Part shown: one piece after another, positions 60,801 to 64,000 of the stretch
Numbering within the stretch: the first letter of the stretch is position 1
Layout: each line of letters begins with the position of its first letter
NCBI RefSeq assembly: GCF_021440345.1
Contig: NZ_JAKCNS010000011.1
Span: forward strand, 186,001 to 250,000
DNA length: 64,000 nt
Reading direction: 5' to 3'
From: Kluyvera intermedia
GTDB lineage: Bacteria > Pseudomonadota > Gammaproteobacteria > Enterobacterales > Enterobacteriaceae
The notes under the pieces: model-generated
The model's database searches: none
What the model was told of the DNA's origin: nothing
Seen by the model: only the letters and a program-made list of their open reading frames with translations
Program-made: the position numbers and the translations under genes

Positions 60801-61220
60801 CGTAAGTTTCGTCAGATCCTGTGCGCTTGTGCCGTATTCTCTGGTAGCCCGTTCAAGGCGAGCATAAAGCGATGCAGTTGCATCCAGGCTGCCGCGAGTC
60901 TGTTGAGTAATGTCGAATACACGCTGCGTGACATCAACTAATTGCTCGCTAGGGCGCAGGGAGTTTGCGAGTTTGTTGTTAACGGTCGCCCATGCATCAG
61001 CGTACTCCGATACCTGTTGCACCGATAATGCCGCCGCGAGGGAAGTTGCGACACCGGAAAGGCGAAGCATTGAGCGCTCGGTGTTACCAACAGCTTTGGT
61101 CGTGCCATCAAAGCCGCGCTCAAGCGTATCGAGGCGTTGATTTACTCGCTCTTGCGCTGTAATCAAGCCCTGCACATCCATTTCGATGTCGTAGTAAATC
61201 CCACCTGCATTTGCTGGCAT
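57822..61220 (-). CDS. tail tape measure protein
   Basis: 1132 aa. The N-terminal tape-measure domain has ASLYARLERATREYG and QLSQGLASGALRGEEFNSV. A long helical, Ala/Gln-rich middle (about 300-850) includes hydrophobic segments (GAAMLAASAIIYFSQ), and the C-terminus holds two Gly/Ala-rich hydrophobic stretches. It sets tail length and probably helps DNA cross the inner membrane. The ATG at 61220 follows CCCGGAGAAAGAG. A terminator lies just upstream, separating it from the lipoprotein cargo gene. Confidence 0.9.
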   Translation of the reverse strand: MPANAGGIYYDIEMDVQGLITAQERVNQRLDTLERGFDGTTKAVGNTERSMLRLSGVATSLAAALSVQQVSEYADAWATVNNKLANSLRPSEQLVDVTQRVFDITQQTRGSLDATASLYARLERATREYGTSAQDLTKLTTIINQGFVVSGATAQEAENAIIQLSQGLASGALRGEEFNSVNEQGNRLIVALADSMGVSIGQMRSMAAAGKLTTDVVVNGLLSQGATIGAEFANTTTTISQALQVAGNNITKFFGENSTVKTGVAIFNDAIVSVSENIDVLSGILTVAAAVMGSRYVGALTMATAEKIKTAIAAKNQASAEMQAAQATANKATADLRAAAVAKERALDEIRLAEMMKVTSVSATNAMAAEQRLSAARVAAAAAVANYNRALVANNAAQMAASSGAGLASRALKLIGGAGGAAMLAASAIIYFSQRAKEARDDANNLADSVNELSAKFQTMSNTELSASIAKMSQTLPELSDAVADAKKEFNDATYAVQFQQKEINNWGTNTTRGKQAAEALGGAQDKLAIAALNLERAQNRLSQTQNAINIGRATLNGTMKQGIDLLRRDGDQAGVAAGMMSQLGDMINFAAKAKDNFNSRSLVVDRPKDIQDYLDKQQEQITLQSEFNERKRAQLKAEQDIRKLAAKANASTEDTENYVRMARERAGADFDLEKAEEARRKAEAEAESQGKKSATQAESIAQKLANLKQQSELAAGSTQELSREQQILAAEQSLGAHATDEQKQKAREYKAAAIDAAAAAKGVAEALKAMPEQAENKSYADSMQNLKAALTAGKIDLKEYNASTEKLTQQHQINLAKIRAQQVVTPQQAAQGEVDPVQKLANQHAQELALIQQFESQKGQLTQRGIELANAANTQYEQARIAAQWEIYRNQSTGNELLATSLEGLQSGATNALTGLINGTQSLQEAMANVGSTIINSVIGSLVEMGMQWVKNQVMGQAAAAASLASTMAQATAAASAWAPAAISASIATYGTAAAVGQSAYAGSLLSAKGMAIAGARYNGGPVSANSMYQVGENGKPEIFKASNGSQYMIPGDNGRVISNQDMQGGGAAYHYSPTIQINGNPDDKTIALVEAAVARGGKQVYQQISGDLASGKGNVSKGLQNGWTAKRRAG

Positions 61221-61237
61221 TCTCTTTCTCCGGGCAA

Positions 61238-61261
61238 TAAAAAACCCCGCCGGAGCAGGGT
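61238..61261 (-). terminator. terminator after the lipoprotein gene
   Basis: Minus strand ACCCTGC-TCCG-GCGGGGT then TTTTTT: a 7-bp stem with one G-T pair and a TCCG tetraloop, 8 bp past the lipoprotein stop and 18 bp before the tape-measure ATG. Confidence 0.8.
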
Positions 61262-61268
61262 CTGGATG

Positions 61269-61790
61269 TTATTTTTTTGAACAGGCTTTTATCTGTTCAG
61301 TTGAATAATTTGGGTCTATCCCATCTGGTAGCACTCGCCATTTCATGTCAAAAGTGGTGTATTCCATATCCTTTAGTTTTCCGCTGTTATATAACGCAAG
61401 CAGGTTATCCAGCGCCTCAGTATCTTTCGTAGTTCCACCATATCCATTGGCAAAGATAAAAGAGTTGGCATCTTCAATAGCCTTTGGCATGAGAACCTTC
61501 ACCATTACTTCTGTGGCATCACCACTTTTTACCTCACTAACCGGCTCAAATTTAACTTTGCCGTATAGATATTTACTAAGCTCATAGTATTTATTTGTTG
61601 TTGGCAGTGTATTTTCATCAAAATAATGGAAGTTCTTAACAAAATCAGCTGAACATTGCGATGTCTTGCTTTTTGAAAGTAAGGAAATATCTTTGTTTTT
61701 TATAAAGCTTTCAACTTTCTTCGTAGCTGTATCTTGCTCACATCCAGAAATTAGTAATGCAGCAAAAAGGCACGCAGCAAACCTCTTCAT
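61269..61790 (-). CDS. AT-rich phage-encoded lipoprotein of unknown function
   Basis: 173 aa from the ATG at 61790 (MKRFAACLFAALLISGC), a lipobox signal with lipidation at Cys17; the longer reading to 61847 has no support. The mature protein is Lys-rich and hydrophilic with three further Cys. No family is recognised. Codon use is AT-rich compared with the flanking tail genes. It is a monocistronic-looking gene with its own terminator, placed between tail-assembly genes, so a lysogenic-conversion 'moron' is likely. Phage lipoproteins of this kind can block superinfection or alter the envelope; that function is inferred. Confidence 0.7.
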   Translation of the reverse strand: MKRFAACLFAALLISGCEQDTATKKVESFIKNKDISLLSKSKTSQCSADFVKNFHYFDENTLPTTNKYYELSKYLYGKVKFEPVSEVKSGDATEVMVKVLMPKAIEDANSFIFANGYGGTTKDTEALDNLLALYNSGKLKDMEYTTFDMKWRVLPDGIDPNYSTEQIKACSKK

Positions 61791-61912
61791 ATCCCTATCC
61801 CCTTTGATAAATGTGCCAAAAGAGTAGCAGGGATCGAGAAACGACAAAACCTGTGGTTAAGATAGGGATAGATGGCTGTGCTGTAGATAGCAAAAAACCA
61901 CCGAATGGCGGG

Positions 61913-62407
61913 TTAGTCACTTGGTATGATACGAATAAGTTGAGAGGCCGCCATCATCGTCAGGACCGGCTCTGCCCTCGACATACACAGAGAGCGCGAG
62001 TCATATTCACGTGACCAATGGTAAAGCCAGTCTTCTAAGTCCTCAACCGAATACACTTTGCGAGCAAGCCCCTCAGCAATGGTAACAACCTCATCACTTG
62101 GCGCCGTGAGTTCGTATCCATTTAGCAATAGGAACACGTAACCAGCCATCATAGCGGTTCGTTTGTTTGCATTCGCAAAAGGGTGGTTTTGGATGAGGCT
62201 CTCGATTAGAACAGCAGACAGGCGAAACATATCGTCTGTCTGCTCATAATATCTTATAGTGCTTGGTCGAGACTGCGATGAGCTGAGATTGTTTTGATTC
62301 AAGACAGCAACAGGTTCGTTTGGGGTCTGCGTTTCTATCAATGCTTTGTTGATGAAAACGATATCTTCAAGGGAAAGATAGTTAACCCCTTCAACGTGCT
62401 CTGTCAT
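61913..62407 (-). CDS. Doc/Fic-family toxin
   Basis: 164 aa. The Fic-fold core motif HPFANANKRTAMMAG (about residue 75) is of the Doc type, HxFx(D/N)(A/G)NKR, rather than the AMP-transferring HPFx(D/E)GNGR type. Doc proteins phosphorylate EF-Tu and stop translation. Here Asn replaces the usual Asp before ANKR, which the family tolerates but may lower activity. It starts 10 bp after a 59-aa small gene that is the probable antitoxin. The pair lies between tail chaperone and tape measure genes, a cargo position. Confidence 0.8.
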   Translation of the reverse strand: MTEHVEGVNYLSLEDIVFINKALIETQTPNEPVAVLNQNNLSSSQSRPSTIRYYEQTDDMFRLSAVLIESLIQNHPFANANKRTAMMAGYVFLLLNGYELTAPSDEVVTIAEGLARKVYSVEDLEDWLYHWSREYDSRSLCMSRAEPVLTMMAASQLIRIIPSD

Positions 62408-62417
62408 CAGTGCTCAC

Positions 62418-62597
62418 TCAAACCTTAGAGAGTTCTTCCATAGCTTTTTCGTAGCGTGAGAACCCAAACTCAAAGGCATTTTTGACCTGATCGTTGTGAG
62501 AACATGATTCGCTGATCGCTGCACGAGGTTTCGCCACCGTGGACTTGTCACGAGGCGGAATGTACAAACGATCTGCCTTTTTTAATGCGTGACCCAT
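62418..62597 (-). CDS. putative antitoxin of the Doc-type pair
   Basis: 59 aa from the ATG at 62597 (MGHALKKADRLYIPPRDKST), with GAGG 9 nt upstream; a start 18 bases earlier is possible. The N-terminal half is basic, and the C-terminal half (QVKNAFEFGFSRYEKAMEEL) looks like an amphipathic helix that could cap the toxin. It does not resemble Phd or VbhA by eye. The antitoxin assignment rests on position and size only. Confidence 0.6.
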   Translation of the reverse strand: MGHALKKADRLYIPPRDKSTVAKPRAAISESCSHNDQVKNAFEFGFSRYEKAMEELSKV

Positions 62598-63031
62598 AAC
62601 TTCACCCTCATGCACAGTTGGCAGTGCTTTCTCAAATTACAGGATGTAATCAACATCCAAAGAATCAATGGTCACTGAAAGCAACTCAAGACCATTAAGG
62701 GCAATTTAATACCATTGTTCATATTTGAGCAATGGGTCTAAGGGGCAAGATAGGCACACGTTCGACGACGATCCAAGAGCACTCATTTGACGATGTCGTC
62801 AACTTCACCGAAATTACCCCTGAGGTGATTGCAAAGTTGGCAACTTTACGAACAAAGATGCAATCTGTTCCATTCTGTTCCGATGCATTCCAATGCGTTT
62901 AAATAGCACTTTTTGCAAAAAAATACCGGTGTTAGGTTATGCACTTTTGAGTCGATTGCTGTATGATGCGCCCCCTTCGATTATACGCTTACTTTTTAAT
63001 CAGATTGTTGCGCCTCTTTCCACCAGAACGT
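62598..63031. promoter_or_regulatory. 434-bp control region of the cargo genes with two dyads
   Basis: Between the antitoxin and the tail-assembly gene. Dyads: CCATTGTTCA-TATT-TGAGCAATGG at 62712-62735 (one mismatch) and AAAGTTG-G-CAACTTT at 62833-62847 (perfect). A shorter dyad GGATGT-AATCA-ACATCC starts near 62643. These are candidates for toxin-antitoxin autoregulation or a terminator. No clear -35/-10 pair was fixed. Confidence 0.45.
62732..62902 (+). CDS. possible 56-aa ORF on the opposite strand
   Basis: ATG at 62732 to TAA at 62902, encoding MGLRGKIGTRSTTIQEHSFD followed by a segment containing TPEVIAKLATLRTK. It is the only plus-strand frame of note here and reads against the late tail transcript. 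The start codon sits in the right arm of the 62712-62735 dyad, and there is no strong ribosome site (GAG only). It could be a real small phage protein or a decayed fragment. Confidence 0.3.
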   Translation: MGLRGKIGTRSTTIQEHSFDDVVNFTEITPEVIAKLATLRTKMQSVPFCSDAFQCV

Positions 63032-63718
63032 TTACCGCGCCCTAGCCCTACGCGCAGCCTGTTTCTTCAGGTAATCGTCAGCCACTGCATCGTATTCATC
63101 TCTCGTGAACCCTTTCTGGTCTGGGTACTTCGCCGCCAACAGCATCTGAAACTCAGTCATCGTCAGCTGCGACGCCTCGGACCGGTTGAGGCCGAAATGG
63201 CTACGTGCCGCGCTGATGTAGTCGAAGGCCTTAAATTCTGTCGTCCGTCCTCCGGTTTCATGTCGCTGTAGCTGTCGGACTTTGGCCTTGCCGACAACGC
63301 CGTGAGTAATTAAACTCTGCGCAACAAGTAACATGATCGAAGCCGGCATTGAGCCTTTATGCCAGACAAATCCCCACCGCCCGGATTTACCGAGTTCCAG
63401 CCAGCCAATGAGTGGAGAGACATCCTCATCACAACATGCTGTGAGAACTGTATGAGCAGCTACGAATGCTGATTTTGCGAATTGAATGCCGGACATGTGA
63501 TCACTTAACCAGGATGGAATGTATCCATATGCCTCGATAGCTCTTTTAACCATGGGAGTTACACTATCGTTGTGCAGATGGTAAAACGCGTTAACTATCT
63601 CCTGCGGCGTACCAATACGAGCCATGGCTTCAAAAGATGGTCGGAAGAAATAATCGGCTTCGCGATCAACAATCAAGCATTCGCCAATTTCTTTCAGTGG
63701 GGTCATGTGGTCTTCCAT
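63032..63718 (-). CDS. tail-assembly protein, DUF6246-like
   Basis: 228 aa. Segments FFRPSFEAMARIGTPQEIV and ARSHFGLNRSEASQLTMTEF fit the DUF6246-type proteins that sit between major tail and tape measure genes in ES18-like siphophages. This is the position of lambda gpG/GT tail chaperones. The C-terminus is very basic (KKQAARRARAR). A chaperone role is inferred from position. It is 48 bp after the major tail gene end. Confidence 0.65.
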   Translation of the reverse strand: MEDHMTPLKEIGECLIVDREADYFFRPSFEAMARIGTPQEIVNAFYHLHNDSVTPMVKRAIEAYGYIPSWLSDHMSGIQFAKSAFVAAHTVLTACCDEDVSPLIGWLELGKSGRWGFVWHKGSMPASIMLLVAQSLITHGVVGKAKVRQLQRHETGGRTTEFKAFDYISAARSHFGLNRSEASQLTMTEFQMLLAAKYPDQKGFTRDEYDAVADDYLKKQAARRARAR

Positions 63719-63766
63719 GCAATGGATATTATCAAGGGCAGCCGTGACTACCCTTTGGAATAGCCG

Positions 63767-64000
63767 CTAAACTGAAACAGTAAGCACCGATGTAACGGAC
63801 GTAATTTTCGCGCCGGTCTTATCAGTAACCTCGCAGTGGTAGCTACCAGCGGAAGCTGAGGTCACCGCGCGATTAACCAGCGTCGCCGTGGCCGCTGTTG
63901 GGTTCACCGCCGGATCAATCAGCACACTGCCGTAATACCACTTATAGGAATATGGCAAGCGCCCGCCAGTAACTTCCACATCCCAAACAGCATCGTTATC
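63767..64000 (-). CDS. probable major tail protein, Ig-like C-terminus (partial)
   Basis: The last 77 codons of a gene entering from the right edge. The visible part (GGRLPYSYKWYYGSVLIDPA; SAGSYHCEVTDKTGAKI) is a bacterial/phage Ig-like domain with the typical YxC motif near the end. Such domains are often appended to siphophage major tail proteins and lie on the tail surface, where they may bind host glycans. Assignment rests on its place just upstream of the tail-assembly gene. Confidence 0.7.
   Translation of the reverse strand, partial: DNDAVWDVEVTGGRLPYSYKWYYGSVLIDPAVNPTAATATLVNRAVTSASAGSYHCEVTDKTGAKITSVTSVLTVSV

Larger units (their letters stand above)
50064..64000. mobile_element. lambdoid-type prophage, late (tail) end, inserted at the lepA 5' end
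   Basis: From lepA rightward all genes are phage tail genes or phage cargo. They lie on the minus strand except for a short DinI-like remnant. Tail gene order (read minus): Ig-like major tail end, DUF6246-type protein, cargo, tape measure, two minor tail proteins, NlpC/P60, J, tail spike. Integrase, repressor, lysis, packaging and capsid genes lie beyond the window. The lepA 5' end is the insertion region of Salmonella phage Gifsy-1. The exact left attachment site is not resolved. Confidence 0.85.

Noticed and set aside
63032-63075. Programmed frameshift at the end of the DUF6246-like gene, as in lambda G-GT
   Set aside because: A +1 shift would add only about 15 basic residues and there is no slippery heptamer; the lambda-type extension is about 100 residues or more.

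Overview
The window is a stretch of a gamma-proteobacterial chromosome from the family Enterobacteriaceae. The evidence is the near-collinearity of its core genes with the E. coli/Salmonella map around sseA-isc-suhB-csiE-glyA-hmp-glnB-glrKR-glmY-purL-mltF-tadA-yfhHL-acpS-pdxJ-recO-era-rnc-lepBA, together with ERIC and REP repeats. The cadCBA-dtpC block between hmp and glnB is where Salmonella carries it. Protein similarity points to the Enterobacter/Klebsiella/Citrobacter/Lelliottia neighbourhood, but I cannot fix the genus from sequence alone.

Layout. 1-653: start of the alpha-2-macroglobulin lipoprotein gene yfhM, reading off the left edge. 928-5543: an accessory alpha-glucoside block (PTS EIICB, GH4 6-phospho-alpha-glucosidase, RpiR-type regulator) built around the core gene sseA. 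5595-13605: the complete Fe-S assembly operon iscRSUA-hscBA-fdx-iscX followed by pepB and sseB, on the minus strand. 13847-20613: trmJ, suhB, a metal-exporter pair (DUF1007 + NicO), csiE, hcaT and a DoxX gene. The hca catabolic genes that lie beside hcaT in E. coli are missing. 20728-30610: glyA and hmp (divergent, with PurR and NsrR boxes), then the lysine-decarboxylase acid-response block cadC-cadB-cadA-dtpC. cadC carries a 2-nt frameshift that separates its first 23 codons from the rest. 30655-35117: glnB, the GlrR/QseG/GlrK system and, upstream of glrK, the sRNA gene glmY with a sigma-54 promoter and three GlrR-type sites. 35118-43427: purL, mltF, tadA, pgpC, yfhH, yfhL. 43424-50063: acpS-pdxJ-recO-era-rnc and lepB-lepA on the minus strand, with an ERIC element between recO and era.

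From just upstream of lepA to the right edge (about 50.06-64.0 kb) lies the late end of a lambdoid-type siphophage prophage. It sits at the lepA 5' end, the region used by Salmonella phage Gifsy-1. Reading from lepA: a 5'-degraded DinI/MsgA-like gene with an overlapping 33-codon ORF, a 912-aa tail spike, a J-type host-specificity protein, an NlpC/P60 tail-tip protein, two minor tail proteins and a 1132-aa tape measure protein. Next comes a cargo segment of an AT-rich lipoprotein and a Doc/Fic-type toxin with a small putative antitoxin, then a tail-assembly protein and the Ig-like C-terminus of a probable major tail protein. The integrase, lysogeny, packaging and capsid genes are outside the window.

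Most interesting for follow-up: the lipoprotein + Doc/antitoxin cargo between tail-assembly and tape-measure genes, with two dyads and a possible 56-aa ORF upstream; the matching terminator/ribosome-site junctions in front of the tape measure and tail spike genes; the frameshifted cadC beside intact cadBA; and the sugar operon that has enclosed sseA.
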